From the NCBI GenBank assembly GCA_013360465.1, contig JABWBO010000031.1, forward strand, positions 1-39,588: DNA of 39,588 nucleotides. The letters are read 5' to 3'. The stretch is from Anaerolineae bacterium. Lineage in GTDB: Bacteria > Chloroflexota > Anaerolineae > Aggregatilineales > Phototrophicaceae. A program made the position numbers and the translations under genes. Positions 33,036 to 39,588 of this stretch are shown in pieces (position 1 is the first letter of the stretch; each line of letters opens with the position of its first letter). Below the pieces are notes generated by a model that saw only the letters and a program-made list of their open reading frames with translations, was not told the origin of the DNA and did no database searches.

Positions 33036-34781
33036 TCAGCCGCCCTGCCTGAACACTTCGTAAATACGGGTCATCTGCCGCCGTCCCTTGACCTGAAGGG
33101 AGTCGCGCTCGTCGAAGCGGATACCCGTCAGCTGCTGGCGCGAGGAGCGGCGCAGGACATGGTTAAGCGTATCCTCGCTGATGATGATCTGCCCCGGCTT
33201 GGCGTTCTCCTGCAGACGCTTTGACAGGTTGATGGCGTCGCCGATGGCGGTGAAGCTGCGCCGGTTGACGCTGCCGACGTTGCCCAATGTCGCCACGCCG
33301 GTGTGAATGCCGATGCGGTACTGGTGATTGTCCCGCCCGATACCGAGCCGGTCGTACAGGTCCACAAAGGCGTCGCGCAAATCCAGCGCCATGTTGACGG
33401 CGCGCAGGGCATGGTCATCCGCCGGGTTAAGCTGACTGTTGACCAGCACCATGACCTCATTGCCCATGTACTTGTCGATGATGCCCCGCCCGTTGTGGAC
33501 CACCTGCGTCGTCACATCGAGGTACTGGTTGAGTACCGCCATCAGCGCTTCCGGGTGGTCGGTCTCGTCCATCTCGTAGGGGCAGGCGAAGATGAACATC
33601 GAGGTGATCTCGCGGCGTTCGCCGCCCAGATCGAGCCTGGAGATCTGTTCGATATTTTCGATCATGCCAGGCGGCAGATAGCGCCGCAGCATCTCCAGCG
33701 TCTTCTCGCGCTCGCGCTCGTCGGTCAGATCGTCCATGACCATCGCCACGCCCTGAATCGACTGGGCGGCGCTGCGCAGCGGGCTGATCTTCAGGCTGAG
33801 CGTGACATCGCCGCGCTGTGGGATGGCGGTCTGCGTCTCCAGCTTGATGGGTTGGTTTCCTGTGAGGACGCCGCGAAACTGCTGCGACAGATCGCCGATG
33901 TAGGGGTAAAGCTGCTGCACCGGCTTGCCGACGGCGCTCTCCGGCGTCGTCGCCAGGATTTCGGCGGCGGCGCGGTTGAAGGTGGTGACGGTGGCTTCGG
34001 CGCTGGTGGTGATCACCCCGCTGATGATCGAGGCGAAGATGTTCTCCAACAGCTCCTTGGTGGCGGTGATCTCGGTTAGCGTTGCCTGCACGTCGGCGAA
34101 GAGACGGGCGTTCTCGATGGCGACGGCGGTCTGGTTGGCGAACGCCTGCATCAGGTTCATCTCTTTTTCAGTGAAGACGCCTTCCTTGAGGCGGTTATCG
34201 ACGTAGATCGCGCCGATCAGCGTCTCTTTGGTGATCAGCGGCACGCAGATGATCGAACGCAGGGTGAATTTGGCGATGGTCTCGCTGCCCAACATGCGCG
34301 GATCGCTGGAAGCGTTGTCGGTGACCATCGGTTTGCCGCTCGAAAGGACGTGATCGATCACGGTGGTGCTGATGTCGTCGCCGACGCTGCGGGTGGACTC
34401 GCGGGCGATGCGCACCTCGACTCTGCCGGTCACCAGATCGCGCAGCAGGATATAGCCGCGCTCTGCCCCGGTCAGATGGACGATGACCTCCATCGCCTGG
34501 GTGAGAATGTCGTCGAGGTCGAAGGAGGTGTTGATCAGCGCCGAGGTCTCGATCAGCACGCGGAGCTGCGCCAGTTCGGTATAGTCGCTCTGCAAGAGGC
34601 GTTCCAGCGCCCCCATCTGGTCTTCGACCTGATCCAGCAAGCGCATGCCCTCCACAGGCAGCGACAGATCGCGCTGGTGCAGCAGCAAGTCCTGCCCACG
34701 CAGCCCGGTAATCGTCTGCTGGTGCAGCGCGCGAAGCTGGCGCAGTTCCCCTACGATGTCGGTGTCGGCGGCAATCTGCAT
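33036..34781 (-). CDS. GAF-PAS-class III cyclase, transition-state (C2-like) half
   Basis: A 581-aa paralogue of the next gene: coiled coil (1-75), GAF (about 75-230), PAS (about 245-355), cyclase domain (about 385-581). Both metal sites are lost: the FADVRGFT segment has become MFIFACPYEMDETD (Phe398 at the first Asp) and GD has become GN (DKYMGNEV, Asn441). The other half of the active site is intact: Lys437, Thr511, and Asn518 and Arg522 in GDAINLSKR. Alone it cannot bind catalytic metals. I use ATG 34781, with AGGGA eight bases upstream; the ATG at 34826 would sit almost on the transcription start implied by TATAAT at 34843-34848. First gene of the four-gene block. Confidence 0.92.
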   Translation of the reverse strand: MQIAADTDIVGELRQLRALHQQTITGLRGQDLLLHQRDLSLPVEGMRLLDQVEDQMGALERLLQSDYTELAQLRVLIETSALINTSFDLDDILTQAMEVIVHLTGAERGYILLRDLVTGRVEVRIARESTRSVGDDISTTVIDHVLSSGKPMVTDNASSDPRMLGSETIAKFTLRSIICVPLITKETLIGAIYVDNRLKEGVFTEKEMNLMQAFANQTAVAIENARLFADVQATLTEITATKELLENIFASIISGVITTSAEATVTTFNRAAAEILATTPESAVGKPVQQLYPYIGDLSQQFRGVLTGNQPIKLETQTAIPQRGDVTLSLKISPLRSAAQSIQGVAMVMDDLTDEREREKTLEMLRRYLPPGMIENIEQISRLDLGGERREITSMFIFACPYEMDETDHPEALMAVLNQYLDVTTQVVHNGRGIIDKYMGNEVMVLVNSQLNPADDHALRAVNMALDLRDAFVDLYDRLGIGRDNHQYRIGIHTGVATLGNVGSVNRRSFTAIGDAINLSKRLQENAKPGQIIISEDTLNHVLRRSSRQQLTGIRFDERDSLQVKGRRQMTRIYEVFRQGG

Positions 34782-34842
34782 GGTACTGGTCCCTGGGTGC
34801 ATGTCCTGGCGCGCAAACCGGCGCATGATGAGTCACGCTTTC

Positions 34843-34848
34843 ATTATA
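34843..34848 (-). promoter_or_regulatory. Consensus -10 for the cyclase block
   Basis: Perfect TATAAT on the minus strand, implying transcription from about 34836 and a leader of about 55 nt to ATG 34781. No convincing -35 lies 16-18 bases upstream. The divergent DUF2330-like gene starts 230 bp away, so the region 34850-35073 may hold control sites for both; I see no clear operator there. Confidence 0.45.
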
Positions 34849-35073
34849 CCGCGCTGACGTAGGCGCGCATCTTTCGCGGAGTCGGCGTAGGGTATCCGAA
34901 GGCGAGAAGGTCGCGCCGGAGCGGTTTCAGTCCGCGCGGTTCGGGCGCGACCAGCGCCGTCATGGCACAACAGGGGCGTGTTGAAGGGATTGACGAGACC
35001 CCTGATCCGGCGGCATGTGTTACGATGACGGCAGGTGCGCCGGATCAGGTCCGGCGGGGAGAGCGTCGGGAGC

Positions 35074-37110
35074 ATGACCTTGCGCGTTTGGTTCGTCCTC
35101 ATCTGCGCGGCGCTGGGGTTCATCCCGTTCACGGCGGGGCGCGCCCAGGAGATGCCGCCCTTCGTGCAGGCAGGCTTGAACGCCGTCTTCGTGGTCGAAG
35201 GCGAGCGCGTCACCGCCCTGTACAGCTTCAGCTATGTCGAGCCAGCCGACGAGGTTCGCTGGGTATTGCCCCTGCCGCCAGACGCCCGCGCGATCCACCA
35301 GGAGGCGGCGCTGCTGCCCGCCCTGGCGCAGGCGTGGACCGACCCGGAGATCGAGCCGCCCTATCAGCGCGCCGGGCTGGACTGCGGCTTATCGGTGCAG
35401 TGGGTGTTCGGTGAGGGCGTCGTGCCCGGTCCCAACTCTCTGCTGCCCGATGCGGCGGATCTGCAGGTGTTCGAAGCAGCCCAGCGGGCGGAAGTGTTCC
35501 TCTCGGCGGGCGGGTGGAACTTGAGCCAGGAGCAGCGCCAGGTCCTGGCGCGCTATGCCGGGCAGGGCTATCGATTCGCCGCGCTGACCCTGCGCCCGGA
35601 CGCCGACGCGCCAGAAGCCGACGCGTTCTGGACCAGCATCAACGTGCATCTGTCGCCGACGGTGATCGTGGAATATGAAGGCGCGGACCCGATCCTGCCG
35701 CTCGCTTTCCGTACCGAATCGGTCGCTGCGCATCTCGACAACTACGACCGCGCGGGCGCGCTGCCGGTGACCGCCACCATCTTCGCCGATTCGCCGTATG
35801 CGCCTGCCGGGACGAACCGCTTTCAGCCGGACTTGAGCCGCATCGGCGGCGCGCGCAGCCAGCTCGCCAACACCATGCGCCTGGTAGAGGGCGACCCGAT
35901 CTTCTTCAATGCGCTGGACCCCGCCTACTATGCGCTGCTGCTGCAAGGCATGGCTGCCGGCGACGGGCGCACCTTCACCGTCGAGATGATCGGCAAGCCC
36001 GCCGCGATTCACTGGGACGGGCAGACCCCGGAGGCGATGCAGGGGATCGCCGCCTTCAACCGGCTCGCCGCCGATCATGCGGTCCTGTCGCGCTGGCGTA
36101 CCTTCCTGACCGGTGAAGCGGCGGCGGTGGAGGCGGTGACGTTCAACCCCGATCCTTCGCTCGCGCCGTTCCGTATGGCGCTGGCGGAGGTGGTCGATCC
36201 CGCCTGGTTCTTCGGCTGCACCAGCCGCAAACTGGTCGATCCGGCGCTGGAGGAGCGCCTGCCGGCGGGGCGGGCGCATCTCGACGATCTGCGGCTGTCG
36301 CTGGCGCATCCCATCGACTGGTCGCTGAGCCGCCTCGATGCAGCGGATCGGCGCGTCTACGCGCTCTCGCCCGCTCCGGTGACCTGGGAGACGCTGGCGG
36401 CGCTGCGCGAAGACCACGCCGGTCCTCCCGTGCTGGTGATCGAAGGCGTCGAGCAGGATTTCAGCCAGACGGGCGTTGCGGAGCAGTATCGAAGCGGTAT
36501 GCTGCCGCCCCCGGAAGACCCGGCGGCGTGCGCCGGGCGGGCGTTCTACCAGCCGTCGCCCCATGCCGTGCCGGTCGGCGACATGCTGCCCACCGCACCG
36601 CTGAAGAGCGTCCGCCTGACTCTGCTGACCTCTCCCGAAGACTGCGCCACCAGCGCCGCGCTGTACGACGACATGCTGCATTATGCCGCATCGTATCAGT
36701 ACTTCCTGTCCGCCGAACTGCGGCACACGCTGTTCATCGGCGAGCTGTACCAACTGATCGGCATCGCCTACCCGGACGGCTGGATCGAGACGCTCGACGC
36801 CGAGCGGAATCGGCTCATCCTGCCGGAGGGTGGCGTTTATGCTTTCACGCCAGCGGTGCGGGTGCTGCCCGAGGATGATCCGGATGCGGCGGCACGGGTG
36901 GCAGCGGCGGGGTTTTCCGATGCGTCGGAACTTCCGACGAACGCGGTGGCAGCGTTCACGGCGAACGGGCGGCAGGGATATATCAGGAGGACAAACAACA
37001 GGCGCGCCGCGCTGATCGAGTTCTCCGCGCCGGCGGCGCAGTTCGCCGAGACGTCCGATCTGCTGCGCCGCATGGCAGAGGCGGTGTGGGTTGCAGAGCC
37101 GCCTGGGTGA
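35074..37110 (+). CDS. Secreted DUF2330-like protein
   Basis: A 678-aa exported protein. The signal peptide runs from MTLRVWFVLICAALGF to about GRAQ. The following 90 residues (NAVFVVEGERVTALYSFSYV, EVRWVLPLPPDA) match the opening of DUF2330 proteins, and further segments (TSINVHLSPTVIVEYEGADP, LPLAFRTESVAAHLDNYDR) are consistent with it. The rest is mixed alpha/beta with several Cys (CGLSVQWVFG, FGCTSRKLVD, ACAGRAFYQ), perhaps paired outside the cell. No C-terminal anchor is evident. ATG 35074 follows GGGAG and begins the signal peptide; GTG 35035 would add an unlikely charged lead. DUF2330 has no known function. The stop is six bases from that of the convergent methylase gene. Confidence 0.65.
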   Translation: MTLRVWFVLICAALGFIPFTAGRAQEMPPFVQAGLNAVFVVEGERVTALYSFSYVEPADEVRWVLPLPPDARAIHQEAALLPALAQAWTDPEIEPPYQRAGLDCGLSVQWVFGEGVVPGPNSLLPDAADLQVFEAAQRAEVFLSAGGWNLSQEQRQVLARYAGQGYRFAALTLRPDADAPEADAFWTSINVHLSPTVIVEYEGADPILPLAFRTESVAAHLDNYDRAGALPVTATIFADSPYAPAGTNRFQPDLSRIGGARSQLANTMRLVEGDPIFFNALDPAYYALLLQGMAAGDGRTFTVEMIGKPAAIHWDGQTPEAMQGIAAFNRLAADHAVLSRWRTFLTGEAAAVEAVTFNPDPSLAPFRMALAEVVDPAWFFGCTSRKLVDPALEERLPAGRAHLDDLRLSLAHPIDWSLSRLDAADRRVYALSPAPVTWETLAALREDHAGPPVLVIEGVEQDFSQTGVAEQYRSGMLPPPEDPAACAGRAFYQPSPHAVPVGDMLPTAPLKSVRLTLLTSPEDCATSAALYDDMLHYAASYQYFLSAELRHTLFIGELYQLIGIAYPDGWIETLDAERNRLILPEGGVYAFTPAVRVLPEDDPDAAARVAAAGFSDASELPTNAVAAFTANGRQGYIRRTNNRRAALIEFSAPAAQFAETSDLLRRMAEAVWVAEPPG

Positions 37111-37116
37111 AAATGC

Positions 37117-37866
37117 TCAGCGCGGCTTCGCCGCCTCGAAGAGCAGCACACCCGCCGCGACCGCCGCATTGAGCGACTCCGCGCCGGAATGCATGGGGAC
37201 GAACACCCGCCGCGCGGCGAGGGCTTCCGCTTCGGTGGATGCGCCCTCTGCTTCGCTGCCGATGATCAGCGACCAGGGCGCGCCCCAGTCGGCGGCGTCA
37301 TAGGCGATATCGCCGGTCATGTCGGCGAGGTAGACGGTCGTTTCGCGGCAGAAGCCGGCGATCTGCGTCCAGCTCCAGTCGCGCAGCGGCAGGCGGAAAT
37401 GCGCGCCCATCGCCCCGCGCAGCACCTTGTCATTGCCAATATCGACGCAGCCGGGGGCGAACAACACCACCTCGACGCCGGCGGCGGCGGCGGTGCGCAG
37501 CGTTGTGCCGACGTTGCCAGGGTCGCGCAGCCCGTCCAGGATCAGGACGCGGCGCGGTCGCTCCGGCAGGGGCAGCATAGGCGTCGGGAAGACGCCGACC
37601 ACGCCCTGGGGGTGTTCCGTCCCGCTGATGTGGTGGATGACCTGGGCGCCGACCTGGATCAGCGCGTCGGGCGCGCCGTGCAGGGCGTTCGGGTTGATCT
37701 GTTCAGGGTTGTAGAAGATGAATTCAGGCTGCGCGCCGGAATCCAGCGCGTCATTAATCAACCGGACGCCTTCGAGGGCGATCATGCCGGCTTTGCGGCG
37801 CGTCCGGGCTTCTGAGAGGAGCGCCCGCGCCAGTTTGACTCGTTCGTTAGCGGTGCTGGTGATCAT
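37117..37866 (-). CDS. SpoU/TrmH-family RNA 2'-O-methyltransferase
   Basis: SPOUT-class methyltransferase of about 249 aa, likely methylating 23S rRNA (RlmB-like) or tRNA. The N-terminal substrate-binding part has ITSTANERVKLARALLSEA and RRKAGMIALEGVRLINDAL. The knotted catalytic part has motif 1 LDGLRDPGNVGTTLRTAAAA (Asn and Arg conserved), IGNDKVLRGAMGAHFRLPL, motif 2 SLIIGSEAEGAS and motif 3 VFVPMHSGAESLNAAVAAGV. ATG 37866 (MITST) is typical of the family; ATG 37878 adds four residues and neither has a clear ribosome site. It lies 130 bases after rplT, a frequent neighbour of infC-rpmI-rplT. Confidence 0.92.
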   Translation of the reverse strand: MITSTANERVKLARALLSEARTRRKAGMIALEGVRLINDALDSGAQPEFIFYNPEQINPNALHGAPDALIQVGAQVIHHISGTEHPQGVVGVFPTPMLPLPERPRRVLILDGLRDPGNVGTTLRTAAAAGVEVVLFAPGCVDIGNDKVLRGAMGAHFRLPLRDWSWTQIAGFCRETTVYLADMTGDIAYDAADWGAPWSLIIGSEAEGASTEAEALAARRVFVPMHSGAESLNAAVAAGVLLFEAAKPR

Positions 37867-38008
37867 GGGCTGAGGCATAAGGAATGAGAAATGAGAAAAG
37901 ACAGGGATGAGCGTGCGACTCGTTCGTGGGTAGGGCTGGTGGTCATGTGGGGATCGCGCAGGGCGCAGCGGGATGCGCCGTGCCCTGCCGGTTTCCGCGC
38001 GGGGCGGA

Positions 38009-38362
38009 CTACTGATTCATCGTGCTGATCGCGACGATCTTGCTAAAGGTGACGGCGTCGCGCACGGCGATGTCGGAAAGAATCTTGCGGTCGATCTCGA
38101 CGCCCGCCTTCTTCAGCCCATACATGAAGCGGCTGTAGCTCAGCCCATTCAGGCGCGCTGCCGCGTTGATGCGAATGATCCACAACCGGCGCAGGTCCCG
38201 ACGACGCGCGCGGCGGTCACGATAGGCGTAAAACAGGCTCTTGAGCATCGCCTCGTTAGAGCGGCGGAACAGACGCCCGCGTGTGCCCCATTGACCGCGT
38301 GTGAGCTTCAGGACTTTCTTGTGACGACGACGGCGTGTATAACCCGTCTTGACTCGTGCCAT
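38009..38362 (-). CDS. rplT: 50S ribosomal protein L20
   Basis: Early-assembly large-subunit protein of 117 aa. The sequence is unmistakable: [91 protein letters not shown]. The usual GFxGRR of the N-terminal part is slightly altered ([15 protein letters not shown]). AGGAG is eleven bases before ATG 38362. A stable hairpin stands in the 87-base gap after rpmI. L20 represses its own operon in E. coli and Bacillus, so that hairpin deserves note. Confidence 0.98.
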   Translation of the reverse strand: MARVKTGYTRRRRHKKVLKLTRGQWGTRGRLFRRSNEAMLKSLFYAYRDRRARRRDLRRLWIIRINAAARLNGLSYSRFMYGLKKAGVEIDRKILSDIAVRDAVTFSKIVAISTMNQ

Positions 38363-38387
38363 CTTGCTCTGACTCCTGGCAGAAAAT

Positions 38388-38413
38388 TCCCCGCTGCGTG
38401 GTCGCGGCGGGGA
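38388..38413 (-). promoter_or_regulatory. Hairpin in the rpmI-rplT gap
   Basis: Perfect 7-bp stem TCCCCGC/GCGGGGA (38388-38394 with 38407-38413), 12-nt loop, ending just upstream of the rplT ribosome binding site. No T-run follows. It could be a translational control element or an L20 contact site; this rests on position and known L20 autoregulation elsewhere, not on a matched binding motif. Confidence 0.35.
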
Positions 38414-38449
38414 GCGAAACCCGTGTGTTGTGAAGCGCCCGGCGCGAAA

Positions 38450-38686
38450 TTACGCGGGCGGGTGCGCCTTGTACTGACTCATGTAGGGCGCAAGGCGCTT
38501 GATGCGCTTGATGAAGCTGATGTTGGTCACGACCAGCATCTTGTCGAGCGCCTGCTTCGCGCGCTGCGAGCGGCGGCGGCGGAAGTGAGTCTTGCCGCCT
38601 TTGGTGCGCAGCACTTTACCGCCGGCGGACATGCGAAAACGCTTGGCGGTCGATTTATGCGACTTCAGCTTGTACTTCTTCGCCAC
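38450..38686 (-). CDS. rpmI: 50S ribosomal protein L35
   Basis: Large-subunit protein of 78 aa, rich in Lys and Arg: AKKYKLKSHKSTAKRFRMSA, GGKVLRTKGGKTHFRRRRSQ, KRIKRLAPY. GTG 38686 is the start: it fits the family N-terminus (MxKxKxHKxxAKRF) and has CGGAG nine bases upstream. An ATG at 38734 would add 16 unrelated residues. The C-terminus is longer than the about 65-aa norm by a helix and the tail SQYKAHPPA. Second gene of infC-rpmI-rplT. Confidence 0.96.
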   Translation of the reverse strand: MAKKYKLKSHKSTAKRFRMSAGGKVLRTKGGKTHFRRRRSQRAKQALDKMLVVTNISFIKRIKRLAPYMSQYKAHPPA

Positions 38687-38743
38687 GATACTGAACTCCG
38701 ACGACAGGGACTTTATGACCCCATGATCGCGCATTATTCCCGC

Positions 38744-38773
38744 AAAATAAAGGCTGAATTCTTAAGGAGTCAA
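38744..38773 (-). promoter_or_regulatory. Possible internal promoter for rpmI-rplT
   Basis: On the minus strand TTGACT (38768-38773), 18-nt spacer, TATTTT (38744-38749). Five of six and four of six to consensus. It lies after a hairpin and would add rpmI-rplT transcripts independent of infC. Confidence 0.35.
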
Positions 38774-38785
38774 AACAACATCGCG

Positions 38786-38806
38786 GCGGGGTGGGGTTCA
38801 CCCCGC
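38786..38806 (-). terminator. Hairpin downstream of infC
   Basis: Perfect 7-bp stem GCGGGGT/ACCCCGC (38786-38792 with 38800-38806), 7-nt loop, 17 bases after the infC stop. On the minus strand a partly T-rich stretch (TTGTTTTG) begins several bases later. It is likely a weak terminator or pause that lets part of transcription reach rpmI-rplT. Confidence 0.4.
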
Positions 38807-38822
38807 GCGCGTCATCGCCCGC

Positions 38823-39359
38823 TTAAGCTTTCTTTTCCGCCGGTTTGCCGCCAGGCGCCAGGACCATGAGCATCGTCGTGCCCTCCATATTGGGCGACTG
38901 CTCGATGACGGCGACATCGTTCAGCTCGGCGGCGATCTTCTGCAGCCGGTCGAAGCCGATGTTGGCATGGGTGATCTCACGTCCACGAAAGCGGATGCGT
39001 ACCCGCACCTTCATACCGTCCATGATCCATTTACGGGCGTCGCGCACCTTGAAGGACAGGTGATGATCATCGGTCTTCGGACTAAGGCGAATCTCCTTGA
39101 CCTCGATGACCTTCTGCTGCTTCTTGGCTTTGCGTTCCTTGCGCGACTGTTCGTACTGGAACTTGCCGAAATCCATGACACGGCAAACCGGCGGATCCGC
39201 TTCCGGTGAGACCTCGACGAGGTCCAGCCCTCTGGATTCCGCCAGTTCCAGCGCCCGCCCGATAGACATCACACCCATGTTTTCCTTGGTGTCGCTGATG
39301 ACCCGGACCTCGCGAGCGCGAATCTGATTGTTTATGCGGTAAGCATCTTGTGAACTAAT
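38823..39359 (-). CDS. infC: Translation initiation factor IF-3, predicted ATT start
   Basis: IF-3 checks the start codon in the 30S initiation complex and keeps subunits apart. From ATT 39359 the product is 178 aa, the normal length: N-domain SSQDAYRINNQIRAREVRVI and MGVMSIGRALELAESRGLDL, linker FQYEQSRKERKAKKQQKV, C-domain VKEIRLSPKTDDHHLSFKV, RVRIRFRGREITH. The conserved INNQIR part lies upstream of the first ATG (39278), and no ATG, GTG or TTG occurs in frame back to the stop near 39389. ATT 39359 has AGAGGA eight bases upstream. E. coli infC also starts at AUU, letting IF-3 repress its own translation. It heads infC-rpmI-rplT. Confidence 0.93.
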   Translation of the reverse strand: MSSQDAYRINNQIRAREVRVISDTKENMGVMSIGRALELAESRGLDLVEVSPEADPPVCRVMDFGKFQYEQSRKERKAKKQQKVIEVKEIRLSPKTDDHHLSFKVRDARKWIMDGMKVRVRIRFRGREITHANIGFDRLQKIAAELNDVAVIEQSPNMEGTTMLMVLAPGGKPAEKKA

Positions 39360-39397
39360 TGCCTGATTCCTCTCACAACCTGCGCGGATGATTCAAG

Positions 39398-39427
39398 ATT
39401 TTAACATACGCTTGCGCTTCGGTGCAA
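39398..39427 (-). promoter_or_regulatory. Predicted infC operon promoter
   Basis: Minus strand: TTGCAC (39422-39427), 18-nt spacer, TAAAAT (39398-39403) preceded by TGT, an extended -10. Transcription would begin near 39391, leaving about 32 nt before the ATT start. That is too short for a large L20-binding leader upstream of infC. Confidence 0.5.
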
Positions 39428-39554
39428 GGCATGTCGTCCCGCGTGGGTGCATTTTAGATTATTGGGGATACGGGCGGACAACGCGGGCATTGTCCCATAT
39501 GTAGCAAGTTAGCGACCGATCGATGCAACCCGGACATCATTTGTCGCGTGATCC

Positions 39555-39576
39555 GCCGGGTGTTTAAACACCCGGC
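39555..39576. repeat. 22-bp perfect palindrome
   Basis: GCCGGGTGTTT followed by its exact reverse complement, near the window edge. The stretch 39428-39588 upstream of infC holds no gene I can support. The palindrome differs in sequence from that at 92-113 but has the same length and intergenic setting, so it is probably another dispersed repeat of the REP-like kind. Confidence 0.55.
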
Positions 39577-39588
39577 TACCCGAAAAGA

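Noticed and set aside
34833-35298. Small genes opposite the DUF2330-like 5' end
   Set aside because: They have no ribosome site or domain and overlap a gene with a good signal peptide.
38823-39278. infC starting at ATG 39278
   Set aside because: This would remove the conserved IF-3 N-terminal strand (INNQIR), and the upstream frame codes for it without interruption from ATT 39359.

Overview
The window reads as chromosomal DNA of a high-GC bacterium, most likely a Chloroflexota (Anaerolineae-like) organism. This is an inference from gene content: a SARP/BTAD-NB-ARC-TPR regulator, a ScyD/ScyE-type propeller, very many stand-alone REC proteins, GAF-PAS-cyclase proteins, a short EF-Ts, and palindromic REP-like intergenic repeats. 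No tRNA, rRNA, CRISPR array, intact insertion sequence or phage gene was seen.

Layout. 1-175: gene-free, two REP-like palindromes. 176-1757 (-): secreted propeller protein and a lipoprotein cytochrome c. 1894-4644 (+): large divergent BTAD regulator. 4732-10295 (+): accessory run with an unknown protein, an ankyrin protein, an acidic unknown, a phospholipase-D-like lipoprotein, a GNAT enzyme and a possible alpha/alpha-barrel protein. 10367-12861 (+): rpsB-tsf-pyrH with a promoter, a foldable leader and a strong terminator just before pyrH. 12845-13651 (-): lipoprotein; 13785-14360 (+): pncC. 14327-17900 (-): phosphorelay cassette of two histidine kinases around three stand-alone receivers. 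18040-20844 (-): feoA-feoB-feoC iron uptake. 21078-22328 (-): BenE-type transporter. 22564-24657 (+): GNAT, DUF554 protein, NarL-type regulator. 24660-25593: repeats, a decayed gene end and tandem hairpins. 25594-28486 (+): histidine kinase, receiver, HEAT-repeat protein, receiver. 28520-34781 (-): two paralogous proteins of unknown family downstream of two paralogous GAF-PAS-class III cyclases. 35074-37110 (+): secreted DUF2330-like protein. 37117-39359 (-): infC-rpmI-rplT and a SpoU-type rRNA methylase.

Main result. The two adjacent cyclases are reciprocally defective. The 31280-33031 protein keeps both metal-binding aspartates but lacks the transition-state Asn and Arg; the 33036-34781 protein lacks both aspartates but keeps Asn and Arg. 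Class III catalytic sites form at a dimer interface with these residues from opposite subunits, so the pair looks like an obligate heterodimer of the mammalian C1/C2 kind. It is followed by a second diverged pair of unknown proteins (beta-rich N-terminal part, helical C-terminal part), making a four-gene block of two duplicated pairs. This is the best candidate for an undescribed signalling system here.

Other points. infC has no ATG, GTG or TTG at its conserved N-terminus and appears to start at ATT behind a good ribosome binding site. frr is absent from its usual place after pyrH. Signalling genes take up roughly a third of the window.
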